NCBI RefSeq assembly: GCF_022605165.1
Contig: NC_063071.1
Coordinates: 2,728,001-2,792,000 of the forward strand
Origin: Purpureocillium takamizusanense
Taxonomy: Eukaryota > Ascomycota > Sordariomycetes > Hypocreales > Ophiocordycipitaceae
Reading direction: 5' to 3'
Length of the DNA stretch: 64,000 bases
Positions 32,017 to 43,123 of the stretch are shown here, piece by piece. The translations under genes were made by a program, and so were the position numbers. Every line of letters starts with the position of its first letter. Positions within the stretch are counted from its first letter, which is position 1. The notes under the pieces were generated by a model. That model was not told the DNA's origin and ran no database searches. It worked only from the letters and a program-made list of their open reading frames with translations.

Positions 32017-34356
32017 CTACGGCCACCGCGGCTCGTCGCTCCCCAGGGGCTTGGGCATGACGTCCCAGCCCACGCGCCTGCCCTCGACGGCGGCGCTGTG
32101 CCGCACCGCGGTGAGGGTCCCGAGGCCGGTCTCGCGCGTCTCGAAGAAGTCGTCCTGGGTGCCGTCGCCGCCGCCGCCGTGGAGGTGGTCACCCCCGTCG
32201 GCGGCGGCTTGCCCAGCGTGCGCGGCCAAGGACGAAGTGGAGGAGGGTGGGGAGGAGGAAGAGGAGACGGAGGAGAAGCCGCGGGCGCCGGGGTATTGGC
32301 CTAGGCTGCGGAGGTAGCGCGCCGTGGCGGAGAGGGAGACGTCGACGATGTAGGGGCCGCTGCTGCTGCCGTCGCCGTCGCCGCCGTCTCCGTGTCGGTG
32401 TCCGTCTCCGTGTCCGTATCCGTGTCCGTCTACGTCGGGGGCGGCGGCGGCAGCGGCGGCGCGTCGGTAGAGGGCGGCGCAGATGCCTGCTGCGAGGAGG
32501 TGGCCGCTTGCGTGGTCGAGGGCCTGGCAGGGGAGGGGGAGGGCGGGGGGATGGTGGTGGTGGTGGGCTTTGCGGTTGGTTTCATCACCGTTGTCTTCGT
32601 TGTCGTCATCATTATCACTATCGTCGTTATGGTCTTGTTCATCATCGTCGTCATGGTCGTGTTCATCAATGTGGTAGTGGTCATCGTCGTCGTCAGCACG
32701 TCCCGCGCGGTGCGCCGCCTCCGACACGTTCATCCCCGTGCACGTCTGCACCAGGCTGTCGAAACCCCTGCGGCCGGCCCACGGGCCCGCGGGCCCAAAC
32801 GCGGAGAGGTTGGCGACGACGGCGAGGCGCGGGTTGATGCGCGCGAGGTGCTCGGGCGTGAGGCCGAAGCGGGCGGCGAGGCTGCCGGGGCGGTACCCCT
32901 GGATGACGACGTCGGCGTCGCGGATGAGGGCGTGCAGGAGGCGCATCTGCTGCCCCGGGTGGTCGTCCTCGGCGGCAGAGTCCAGGTCGAGCTGGATGGT
33001 GCGCTTGCCGCGGGCGAGGTCGACGTCGAGGGCCGGGAGGGTGGGCAGCGTCGGGGAGGTGAGCCAGAGGACGGAGGCGCCGTGGGCGGCGAGGGTGCGG
33101 CCGGCGACGGGGGCGGCGATGATGCGGCTGAGTTCGAGGACGCGGAGGCCGGCGAGGCAGCCGCGGGGGGTGGTGTGTTGGTCTGATGTCAGGGGGGAGG
33201 AGGAGGAGGAAGGGATGGGCCGTAGTGGCCAGGAGGGAGAGGGAGAGGATGAAGAGGACGAAGAGGGCATGGCGATGCGGCGGATGAGAACGGGCGAGTC
33301 GGGCGTGTGCGCGGCTTGCGGGTGGGCGTCCCACTGCGCGTAGGAGCGCAGCGCGTAGAGGACGGCGCCCGAGGGCGTCTCGTGGGCGAGGTGCTCGAGT
33401 TGCAGGCTGGTGTGGAGGGCGACGCGCCGGGCAATGTCTGCGCGGGAGACGGCTCTATGTTGTCTACTGGTGCTGGTGCTGGTGCTGTTGGTATCGCCCT
33501 TGCAGTTGTCGATGCCATTGCTCTCGTTTGCATTGCAGTCTCGATCCCTCCCACGCTGCTCACCCCCGGACTTCAACCTTGCTGCCGCTGCTGCCGCCGC
33601 CTCATCATCAGCAGCAGAGGAACCGTCGTCGCCATCATCGTCGTCGTCATCTGCAGCGTAGGGGCCGGCGGGACCACCCAGGCCGAGCAGGTCGAGGGCC
33701 GCGCGCGCGTGGTTGGGCAGCGCGTCGTGGATGCGCACAGCCGACCCGTCGAGGGGCGTGGCGTAGAGCCCACCCACGACGGCGGCGGCGGCGGCGGCGG
33801 CTGGACATGGGGACGAAGACGAAGGTGAAGGCGAGGACGCGGACGAGGTATGATGCGGGACGAGAGTGTAGAGGCGCTCCGACTGGAACTCGGCGACGGC
33901 GTGGCGCAGCGGGACGGTGACCTTGGGGAGGCGGAGGCGGTGCGTTGATGATGGCGATGATGATGATGGTGACGATGCTGCTGCGTCTACGGCTGCGTTT
34001 TGGCTTGCCTCTCTGGCCGCTGTTGTTGTTGGTGGTGGTGGTGATGGCGGGCGTGTCGAGTCGGCCAACGCAGCGGCCAGGCCCGCCAGCGCGACGACGC
34101 TCTGCGCCAGGGCGCCGATGCGAAACGACGACGGCAGGGCGGGCTGCTCGACGTCGACGCCGGCGAGGGACTCGGTGCGCCCGTCGAGGCCGGGGAGGAC
34201 GAGCGGCCCGCCGTCATCGCCATCATCATCATCACCGTCGGAGCCGGGGTCCGGGTCCGGGTCGAGCAGCGCGGGCGGCAGGCCGAGGGCGGTGGTCCAG
34301 AGGTCGCGGACGATGGCGCGCGGGGAGAGGGCGGAGCGGTCGGGGGGCGGGGGCAT
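32017..34356 (-). CDS. Family III CoA-transferase (CaiB/BaiF type) with low-complexity inserts
   Basis: Single exon, 779 residues, ATG at 34356 (the first in-frame ATG). Family III enzymes move CoA between carboxylic acids or racemise acyl-CoAs. The second half has the core: LAGLRVLELSRIIAAPVAGRTLAAHGASVLWL (start of the CoA-binding Rossmann part), DLDSAAEDD, VVIQGYRPGSLAARFGL, NPRLAVVANLSAFGPAGPWAGRRGFD, and PCQALDHASGHLLAAGICAAL, where Asp614 fits the catalytic carboxylate. The N-terminal 370 residues carry more diverged family segments (VPLRHAVAEFQSERLYTL...GLYATPLDG). Several inserts are odd: Ser runs, Ala runs, an Asp-rich stretch, an acidic His/Asp stretch at about 553-590 just before the catalytic segment, and a Gly/His/Asp repeat after it. 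Most relatives lack these. The substrate is unknown. All family segments remain in frame, so it looks functional. Confidence 0.85.
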   Translation of the reverse strand: MPPPPDRSALSPRAIVRDLWTTALGLPPALLDPDPDPGSDGDDDDGDDGGPLVLPGLDGRTESLAGVDVEQPALPSSFRIGALAQSVVALAGLAAALADSTRPPSPPPPTTTAAREASQNAAVDAAASSPSSSSPSSTHRLRLPKVTVPLRHAVAEFQSERLYTLVPHHTSSASSPSPSSSSPCPAAAAAAAVVGGLYATPLDGSAVRIHDALPNHARAALDLLGLGGPAGPYAADDDDDDGDDGSSAADDEAAAAAAARLKSGGEQRGRDRDCNANESNGIDNCKGDTNSTSTSTSRQHRAVSRADIARRVALHTSLQLEHLAHETPSGAVLYALRSYAQWDAHPQAAHTPDSPVLIRRIAMPSSSSSSSPSPSWPLRPIPSSSSSPLTSDQHTTPRGCLAGLRVLELSRIIAAPVAGRTLAAHGASVLWLTSPTLPTLPALDVDLARGKRTIQLDLDSAAEDDHPGQQMRLLHALIRDADVVIQGYRPGSLAARFGLTPEHLARINPRLAVVANLSAFGPAGPWAGRRGFDSLVQTCTGMNVSEAAHRAGRADDDDDHYHIDEHDHDDDDEQDHNDDSDNDDDNEDNGDETNRKAHHHHHPPALPLPCQALDHASGHLLAAGICAALYRRAAAAAAAPDVDGHGYGHGDGHRHGDGGDGDGSSSGPYIVDVSLSATARYLRSLGQYPGARGFSSVSSSSSPPSSTSSLAAHAGQAAADGGDHLHGGGGDGTQDDFFETRETGLGTLTAVRHSAAVEGRRVGWDVMPKPLGSDEPRWP

Positions 34357-35449
34357 GGTGATGGATGCCACGGTGGAGTGAAGAAGGGGGAGAGGATGGT
34401 GAGGCACGGAATGAAGGCAGGTGTGAGATGGGGGTGAGGTGAGGTTGGGGGGAAAGGAGAAGAGGACAGGATTGAAGATGGTCACGTAATGAGTGTGTGC
34501 GTGCGTGTGGGCGAACGCGGCCGGCGTGTGGTGTAACCGTGTAAGTCGGCGTTGAGCAGCGCGGGGGAGGCGGCAGCAGGTCGCGGCCGTAGCCCGAGCA
34601 ACTGAAGGATAAAACAACAAAAATAAAAGGAGAGAAAGGAAGAAGAAGACGACAGAAGACAGAACAAGAAAAGTAAAAATAACATGCCGGCTTGCGACAG
34701 GCCGTCTTGTGCGCATGTGCTGCTGTGTCAGACGGAACCCCCCTCCTCGGGATGTTGCTGCAAGACGACCACGGCGGCGGCGCATGTCCGCCACGTCTTC
34801 CTAACCACCATCACGACGATGGCGGCAGCGGTTGTCCTCCTGCCTCGGCATCGTGCGCCTGGCCAACGTTCGGCCCAGCGGATGAGGCTGACGCCATGCT
34901 CGCACATACACACACACATACACACACACGCGCGCGCGCGCGCCCTCCACCTCGAGCCGTGCCGTGCCGCACCCCGCCGCTTATGCAAGTCTCTGGAAGA
35001 TGGAGGACGAATGTAACTACACTGCACAGCGCATGCTCATGACTTATCAAAGTAGAGGCACCTAGTGAGTACCAAGTTGGGACGTAGCGTACGTACGCAG
35101 AAGTGAGACTGCGCCCTGCATATGCATGTGTCACGGCGCACGTGGCATATCCGAGACCTTTGACGACAACGTCGCAACCCCATGCCGGGGTCGCCTCTGT
35201 ATTATTCTCTGTACATCAAGTCTATCATGTCTCTCTCGGCCGTGCATGCGAATTGTCGCTCGCTTTCGTCAAAAATGCAATGCTGCGCCGCGCCATGCTC
35301 TCTTTTGTCCACTGCCCCCTTTCCCATCCAGCTAACTCGCTGTATACTGTAGATGCCATGCAAATGTGGTCATGATTCCCAGTCCCGATCAATTCCTGGA
35401 TCGACTGTCCATGTCGTACCCTCATATTCGCCAAACACATTAAAACCCC
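34357..35449. other. Intergenic region
   Basis: Contains the CoA-transferase promoter on the right side of its start and the 3' flank of the MFS gene. An alternating CA/CG tract occurs at about 34908-34943. No gene seen. Confidence 0.5.
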
Positions 35450-37435
35450 TCACGCCTGCTGGCGCGACTCTTGCCGCGCCACCCGCTCCAGCTCAGCCTT
35501 TTCGTCCGCCGTCAGGCCCGCCTCGGCCTGCCCCATGCGCACCGTCGACGTCAACGACAGCGCCACGGCCGACAGCGCGACGCCCGTCCAGAAGCCAATC
35601 TGGTACTGCTCGCGCGGCGCCAGCACCTCGTCCAAGTCGTCGAGCGACGACCCGGCGCTGCCGCTCTCGGTCTGCACCTTGGCCGATATGGCCAGCTCCG
35701 CGATGCCCAGCCAAAAGGCGATGCCCAGGTACAGCAGGCTGTTGATGAGCCCGCTGGCGGCGGCCTGGTGGCGGCGCGGCATGGCCGTGGTGATGAAGAC
35801 GTTTGTGACGTTGAAGGTGATGTCGACGCCGATGGTGCCGCACAGCATGGCCGGGAAGACGTACGCCCAGTAGAGGAACGAGTCCGACCTGCCCGTGTCG
35901 GGCGCGGGGATGAGCGCGAAGAGCAGGCTCGACACGAAGAAGCCGAGCCCCGAGATGATCATGAGCAGCCGGTTGGGGATGATGTGCATGACGAGCCCGC
36001 CCGCGATGGCGAGGAACATGCCGCCCGCGGCGAGGGGGGTGAACCACGCGGCCGTGAGGATGGGCGACTTTTGCATGACGTTTTCGATGCTATTCACACG
36101 GCGTCAGCAAGACGATGTTCCCCAACTAACAAGGCCTGACAAAGAGAAAGAATAGAATATGGGAGGGGTCAGTCAGGGGTCATATGCGTACTAGAAGCTG
36201 GCGTAAAACAAAAACAGCCCAAACACGCCGTACGAGCAAAACAGCCCCGCCATCAGGCGCTTCATGCACCGGTGCTTGAACAGGTCGGGCGGCAGCAGCG
36301 GCTGCGCCGAGACCCAGCCCTGGACGTACACGGCGGCGGCGAGGAACAGCAGGCCCAGCACGAGCGTCACGTAGACGTACGGCGTGCGCCAGCCCTGGGG
36401 CGCGTGCCCGCCGTCGGTGAAGGCGAAGACGACGAGCACGAGCCCCGGCACGATGGTCACCACGCCGAGCCAGTCCATGCGCGCGTCGGGGTCCCGCTCC
36501 CCTGCCTCGGCGGGGATGTACACGGCGCCGACGACGGCGACGAGCATGACGAGGATGCTGCCGATCCAAAAGTACCAGCGCCAGCTGAGGTACTCTGCGG
36601 CGAGGGCGCCGACCACGATGCCGAAGAAGAAGCCGATGACGGCAAAGGCGCCGTAGATGGCGAAGACGAGGTTCTTGCGCGGGCCGGGGCGGAACGCGCC
36701 GCTCAGCAGCGCCAGCCCCGCGGGGAGAAACGCCGCGGCGCCGATGCCCTGCATGGCGCGGCAGACGATGAGGACGGTGGGGTCGGCGCTGAAGCCGCAG
36801 CCGAGGGCCCAGGCGAAGAGCCAGGCGTGGCCGCAGAGGAAGACGCGCTTGGCGCCGAAGATGTCGCACGCGCGGGCGCACGGCTGCAGCAGCGCGGCGA
36901 TGGTCAGGTTGGTGACGCCGGCGGGCCAGGTGCGCGACGAGGGCGCGATGTTGAGCGCCACGGACACGGGCGGCAGGATGATGTTGAAGCCGCTGATGAA
37001 GTACTCGCTCATCATCATGGAGGACACGATGGTGAAGACGAAGAGCGTCTCCGACACCCACCCGGAGAAGACGGCGGGGCGCTCGCGGCCGAGGCGCTGG
37101 ATGTCGGCGTCGGTGAGCATGTGCGCACCGGTTGCTGCCGCTGCTGCCGCTGCCGCTGCCTCCTCGTCGGTGTTGTCGTTGTCGACGTCTGTGCGAGGTG
37201 ACGACAACGGAGAGGCGTCGCCGACCTGCCGCTGCCACCGCTTCTCATCACCCCCGTCTTCCCCTTCCTCCTTCCCCAACGTGCTCGACGTGGCAAAGTC
37301 GACGACGCTGTGGCACGTGGTGGTGCCGTTGTAGCAGCTCTGCCCGTCGTCGGCGGGTAGCGTTGGTGTTGTCGCGGGCGGCGCCTCCTCGGCCAGCGTT
37401 GGCGTCGAGGCCTTTGACGCCGGCGCGGCCGTCAT
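35450..37435 (-). CDS. DHA2-type major facilitator superfamily exporter
   Basis: Two exons, 37435-36192 and 36089-35450 (intron 102 bp), 627 residues. The first in-frame ATG is 37435. A cytosolic N-terminal tail of about 115 residues, with a run of nine Ala, leads to the first helix (SETLFVFTIVSSMMMSEYFISGF). The loop motif GAKRVFLCGHAWLFAWAL matches MFS motif A, and RAMQGIGAAAFLPAGLALLSGAF matches the DHA family motif R-x-x-x-G-x-G-A-A. About fourteen hydrophobic segments fit the 14-helix drug:H+ antiporter 2 group. The splice joins FLFYASF to YIENVMQKSP, as in relatives. Likely export of toxic compounds or metabolites across the plasma membrane. No adjacent biosynthetic gene hints at a cargo. 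The C-terminal tail is acidic and then Gln/Arg-rich. Confidence 0.9.
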
Positions 37436-40400
37436 GACGAGAGACTGACCGTACGTAGCCGTGTTGATAGCTGCCTGCCTCTGTATATAAGGGGGGTTGT
37501 GCTGTTGGGCCCTTCCAGTCGGGACTCGGGAGTGTTGGCGGGAACGATGCAACCTCAACTACCGAGTAGTCATAAAACCCGTTCGATGTCACGGTCCGAC
37601 AACGGCAGGACAAGGACGCTTGGCAATCAATGCAATTCCTCGGCGTGTGGCGTTTTACATTTACACGTTGAGGTCCAAGGGGGGGAAAGAGAAAAGTGAC
37701 TGAGAGCCTGCGATTTTTTATATAGCAGGCCGAGTGGCCTTGGGGAAAGTAGAAGAAAGAAAAAAAATGACAAAACGGCTGAGAAATCCAAACAAGAGTT
37801 GCAGACGGAGAGGAGACTGTGTGAGTCGAACACTGCTCATGATGGAAACTAGTAACAACCTTTTTCCCAACGAGGGCACAGACTGGCATCGATTGTTTCC
37901 CACGTGGGGGCATGCGCCTTGGCTTCCTCTTTCGGCCAGGTTTAAGAAAGCCGGGTGTGGGGCGGAAGGTACGATCGAAGTGACTTGAGACGTCGAGGGC
38001 GTCACTGCACTGCACTGCGTTTGGTTAGTGGACATACATGTGCGGCCGTTAGCCGGGCGTAAGACTGTTGCCTCCTTCCCTGGCTAGTGCCCAACCTTTT
38101 TCTTTTTTTTTTTTTTTGACCTGATCTGATCTGATCTTGTGGCGTCTGCGAGGACGGCCCCCGGGATACGTATTATTACTTGGACGAGTATCACACATGC
38201 AGGATGCATCATGCGTCCAAGTGGAAGACGGATGTCGTAGGCTCCTTGGGCTCTTGTTTTTTCTCGGGCGTCCATGGGCGGGTCCCCGTGGCCCATGGAA
38301 CCGCCCGCCCGCCCGCGCTGTGATTCAAATGCCGTGCGCGCCCTGGCTGCCACGATGCCCTGCTACATCCATCCGGATCGAGGCCTAGCGTGAGATGCCA
38401 GCTGCCCGGCTCTGTGGCAAACACACGCACGCACGCACGGCGCCCGCGGGCTGCATCAATCCCAGCGCGAGTGGGGCCGCTCCGGGTCGCTTCCATCCAT
38501 CAGATCTCGGGGGCGTCACCGGCCGTTGCGTCTGCGTCTTGGCTGCCTTTTGGAGTTTAGCGCCACGTGCGCGCAACCCGGCACCTGAGCCGGAGCCGGA
38601 GTTGCTGAATGACTCCCCGGTTCGGTCGAAATCGGGGCCGCATCTGACGCCGGGGAAGATGGCATTACAAAGCCGGTCCGGCCTATACGTACGTGATTGC
38701 AGCATGGATGGGGGGCTTTCTACATGTCCGGTAGAAGGCGTACGTACCGGCGGGCGTTGCCCGAATGCCAAACAATGACATTAGATCCGGACCCGACCAC
38801 ATGCAGGAATCAATACATTGTTGTACTTTGTATTTCGGATGAGCTGTTTGCATGTCGTATATGGTTAGCAAGCATGTACCGTACTCTCCACGATAGCGCG
38901 GGGCAGACTTCTGACCGACAAAGTGATTCGCTTATACCGAGGCGAGCATGTACAATGAATGTATGTTTCAGATGCACCCTCACCTGTGCGCGTGGTGGCG
39001 CCCCTGGCCCGTGCCGTGCCGCTGCTGCCCGTCTGCGTCCCAACATGAACTCCCAATGATATCGCCGGTGGTCAGGGTCAGGGAGAATGTTGGGTCTTCG
39101 TACTTTGTACCACTGGGTTGGCGTACTTGGGCACTTCGTACTTATCCTGCCTGGCCCTTTTGCTGCCTGGCCCTCACTAGCGCACGCAGAGCTTGATGTA
39201 GGTTAGTAGTTCTTGGTACGATAGTGCCGCCAAAAGGAAGCATACGCGGGCCGTCCGTCCGCATGCCTGGTCTCAACTGCGTTTGTGTCACGACGGGAGA
39301 GCCGTGTCCACGTGGACCGGACCGTGTGCTCGACCCTTGGATGATGACGAAGAAAAAAAAGAAGAAGGCAACGACGCGACGGCCCATGACTGTACGGGGC
39401 CCCGGCGACGGCAACAGCCGTTCAACAACAAAAAGCAGCAACTACTCCATACCTACGCGTTAAACGCTCCACAGCACAGGCAGGCCCCTTTCTCCTCCTC
39501 CAGGCTAGTACAGCCCCGGCGGTACATGTAACATGAGCTCCTCCAGAACGGAGCGCCCAGGATCATGCCGTGTTACGTGGTATTTGGTTGAGCCAGAAGG
39601 CCCCAAAAAGAACAAAACGGAGCCCGATCCACCCCATGGAGCTGTATGCTGAACCCCAAGCAAGCCCAAGGCATGGGGTTGAGAGGGCGGCGGCAACATG
39701 ACATCTCAACAGTGTTCCACAGACGTACGTGTGTATGTACTTGACGTACTGCAAGCCCCCAGCCGCCGGCAGTTGTTCTCTCCTCGGGATGTTGACGCGA
39801 AACTCGTTGCCCACATAAAGTGCGTGGTAGTCGGCCAGTACTTCGTACCAGACATGACAGCAAGGCCCGTGCATACGGCAGTCGTTGATGTGAATCACCC
39901 GCGCGTGTTGGAAACAACACATTACATCTCGAGTGGGACGATCACCTTGCCATGCCGTGCCGGATCTGGGCCAATCCGGACTCCAGCGTACGAGATCTCC
40001 GGAGGCCGGCACTTGACCGAGTAGGTAGTACTACTATTACTACTGACCAACTGCATATGCCGCTCCCCACGGACGCGGTGTCCTCACGGCGAGCACCTTG
40101 TTTCGTGCCGACAGTTGAGCCGGCCCGGGTGGGCCCAACGTGCAGTAAAGCAGCAGCCAGACTGTTGTGCAGTTGTCGTGCGCGTGCATTGCAGGCGTAT
40201 GTACATGCGAGGGTGTTTACTTTGAAAATGACTCGCGGGGCATCAGATGTTGGCTTGATCACGGGGATCGAGCGATCTGAAAAGACACAAGACTGATTCG
40301 TAGTTTTGGTATTGATGCGGGAAGAGGATGAACTGCAGAAGGTGACGCTTTTCATCATCTCGCTCCATGTCTGTATGTAGCCGACAGAACTGAAAGCCTG

Positions 40401-40653
40401 TCCTCGCGCGCGCTCTCGCCCTCAAATGAAAACTGTATGCCATGTTGCCTGCGAGCGCCTCCCGCCTTCACATATTCGCATTACACCACCACAGCTCGTC
40501 GTCCATGTAGGTTGGCCCGCTCTCCACCACTGGACTTGTACCCGCACGCACACCAGACGTCAACACCATACCAAACCACAGACCACATCTACGTCGTATT
40601 GACATCCATCCAGCCCAGCAACAACAGCTCATGCACGCCTCCCCTCCCCGGCT
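37436..40653. other. Gene-free stretch (3.2 kb)
   Basis: Both flanking genes read leftward, so the left end holds the MFS promoter and the right end the 3' flank of the next transporter. GTACTTCGTAC is at 39838-39848, with one-mismatch relatives at 39100-39110 and 39131-39141. TACATGTA is at 39523-39530. A poly-T run of about 15 lies at 38103-38118. I see no gene. Confidence 0.5.
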
Positions 40654-42155
40654 TCAGCCGAACCGCAGCCCCCCGCGTCGCGTCATCAGGTGCCGCGCCG
40701 GCAGCCACACCCCCTCGAGGCTCGACAGCAGCATCAGGCTCCCCACAAACACCACGAGACCGCCGAAGCGGCCCAACCCGTACCCGCCGGGCGTCACCTG
40801 CCCGCGCACCAGGCCGGCCGACACGGGCCCCGTCACAACGTTGCCGATGCCCTTGCCAAACGCCATGAGGCTGTAGACGGTCTGCGGGTCCTCGCTCAGC
40901 AGGGAGCCGAACTTGGGCCAGAAGACAATGTACGCGCCCGCGAAGGCGCCGTAGACGCCGCTAAACGCGAGCAGCGTCGCGGGAGAGCGCGCCAGTCCCC
41001 AGAGCGTCAGTGTCGCGACGCCGGCCACAAAGGTCGTCGCCGACACGAGCACGTGGATGCTGATCCCGCGCCGGTCCGTCAGGTGCCCAAAGGCGAGCTG
41101 CCCGACGACGCACGCGAGGTTATTCACGGCGAGGAGCAGCGCGCCGGCGGACCCCGAAAGCCCCATGCCCGTCGTCGCAAACGTCGGCAGCCACAGCGAG
41201 GGGATAAAGTACCCCAGCCCCTGGCAAAAGTTGCTCGCCGCAAACGCCCAGAAGAGCGGGCGCCGCAGGAACGCCACGTCGACGGCCCGCAGCGCCGCCG
41301 TGCCCGCGGGGGGCAGCCGCGGGCGCAGCAGCAGCAAGCCCGGGACGAGGCCCGCGAGCTGCGCGAGGGCCACGGCGCGGAGCGTCACGCGGTGGCCGTG
41401 GAGGGCGAGCAGCCGCTCGAGCGCAAAGGGCAGGGCCGCGCCGGCGACGCCCCCTCCCGCGTAGAGCACCCCGTACGCGAGCCCCCGCCGGTGGACGAAC
41501 CACTCGTTGAGCATGCCCAGCACGGGGAAGTAGAGCATCAGGAAGCCGAGCCCGTAGAGGACGCCCTGCGTGGCGACGAGCCCGCCCACCGACCCGACGG
41601 CCGAGGCGGCGAGCAGCGAGAGCGCGCACAGCCCCCATCCCGTGGCCAGCATGTACCGCTGCCACCACTGGAAGCGGCGCACGAGAGGCGCGGCGATGGG
41701 CGCACCGAGGAAGTAGATGCTCGTGGCGACGGTGCCGATGGCGGCGATGCTGCCGTCGTCGCCCGCGAACTCGGGCTGCCGCGCGTAGTGCTCCTGGAAG
41801 ACGCCGAACGCGAGGGGGAAGCCTGTGCGATGCCGTCAGTCAGTCTACTGCCATGGCACAGGCTCATGTTCTCGACACCGACCAACGGCGGTATGATGAG
41901 TACACGAGCTGAGAAACAGCGAGGCAACGCACCCCAGAGGAGGCCCTCGACGAGAAAGCATCCCGCCAGGTATTTCCACGCGCCGGCACCCCCGTCGGTC
42001 GGCGGCAGCACGGGGACCAGATGACCCGCGTCATGATCCTGGCCTCGCTCCTGGTCCTCGTCCTGGTCATGGTTCTGGTCCACCATTACCACGACGTCGG
42101 GGGACGGGGCCCGGGGCGGCGGCGGCGGCGGGACGGGCGATAGTTGGATCGACAT
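40654..42155 (-). CDS. MFS transporter, monocarboxylate-permease type
   Basis: Two exons, 42155-41933 and 41822-40654 (intron 110 bp), 463 residues. The N-terminal tail has poly-Pro and an Asp/Gln/His-rich part (about residues 28-43), then the first helix begins at WKYLAGCFLVEGLLWGFPLAFGVFQEHYARQ, which is spliced across the intron and typical of MCH-like fungal permeases. Twelve hydrophobic segments are plausible. The motif A-like loop GQLAFGHLTDRRG is well preserved between helices in the second half. Family members move monocarboxylates or related solutes across the plasma membrane, though few fungal ones have a proven substrate. The reading frame is intact and ends 35 residues after the last helix. 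Confidence 0.85.
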
Positions 42156-43123
42156 GGCGGCGGCGGCGCGGCCGTTGGAGCTGCGGCTTTGCGGAGATGT
42201 GCGCCTCCGGATCGCTCACGTCTGCGCGTGAGATGCCGACGGGGCTGGCGTTCTTATATACTGCTGCTCCCTGTCCCTCTAGCGGTAGGTTCGGTGCATG
42301 AGGTTATCATTTTAAGTGTCATCGAAACCGGCCGTAGCCGACGAATGGGTGGTGGAATGGAATCCTTCCTCGGCAGTCGAGGCTGCAAAGTCAACTCCAG
42401 GGCGCGCTACCGCGGGACCATGGATCCATCCCTTGACGGATCGCGTTCCGAATCGGCTCCACCGCTTCCCCCCATCTCGTGGTCTCGTGGAGCGCAAAAG
42501 ACGAGAGACGATAGCAAGACGGCAAAGCGCAGCCGGGATCGGACCCCAGGGCCCCCACACCGGGCGGCGCTGGTGCATGGAGGAATACGTAACAGCCGCC
42601 CAACCACATTTGACGTGTCGATTCGTATCACGATATCGTGACACTTAAAAAAGACACTTAAAATGAGGCTCGGATCCGGCCTTGGGAAAGGGCACACGGA
42701 GGGTCGTGGACGGACAGCATGTTGAATGGCCCCCCTAACCAGACGCGGACATACGTGGATTGATATCAATTACATGCCATAGCAAGATCCAGAACCAGTG
42801 CCCGAAACCGACCTTGAGAGTGGACCGTGATCAATATTAGTCTGAAGTTACTGTTCGGAATATAGCTACCTGGACACATGACAACGGCTCCCCACAACGA
42901 CACTTGACCTGGTAACATATAGACAATATAAGCCAACGTTTTGAGACTACACATACTCACACACAACGCCCATCTCGTGAAACCATGCGTGAGCACGCCG
43001 CTTCATAACAACACGTCAAGACAACGCTTATACAATTGTACAGAAGAAGTGACAAGACACCCAACTCGCTCCAGCCACCATCGTCGCGCACCAGACAGTC
43101 TAGAGTCCTAGACATGCCTCAGC
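42156..43123. other. Intergenic region holding a short inverted-repeat element
   Basis: The left part is the promoter of the MFS gene. A 360-bp segment with inverted ends occupies 42307-42666 (separate entry). The right part, 42700-43060, is richer in A/T than the neighbourhood. No gene seen. Confidence 0.5.
42307..42666. mobile_element. Candidate MITE-like element with 14-bp inverted ends
   Basis: The left end reads TCATTTTAAGTGTC and the right end is its exact reverse complement, GACACTTAAAATGA (42653-42666). A second GTGACACTTAAAA copy lies just inside the right end (42639-42650), next to a perfect palindrome CACGATATCGTG (42629-42640). No transposase is coded inside. I see no clear target-site duplication, so mobile origin is an inference. 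Confidence 0.4.

Noticed and set aside
40690..42024. Plus-strand ORF of 444 codons
   Set aside because: Antisense of the monocarboxylate-type MFS gene, Arg/Gln/Glu-rich noise, and it runs through that gene's intron.
42316..42648. 110-codon ORF inside the inverted-repeat element
   Set aside because: It has no transposase features; length is within chance for this composition.
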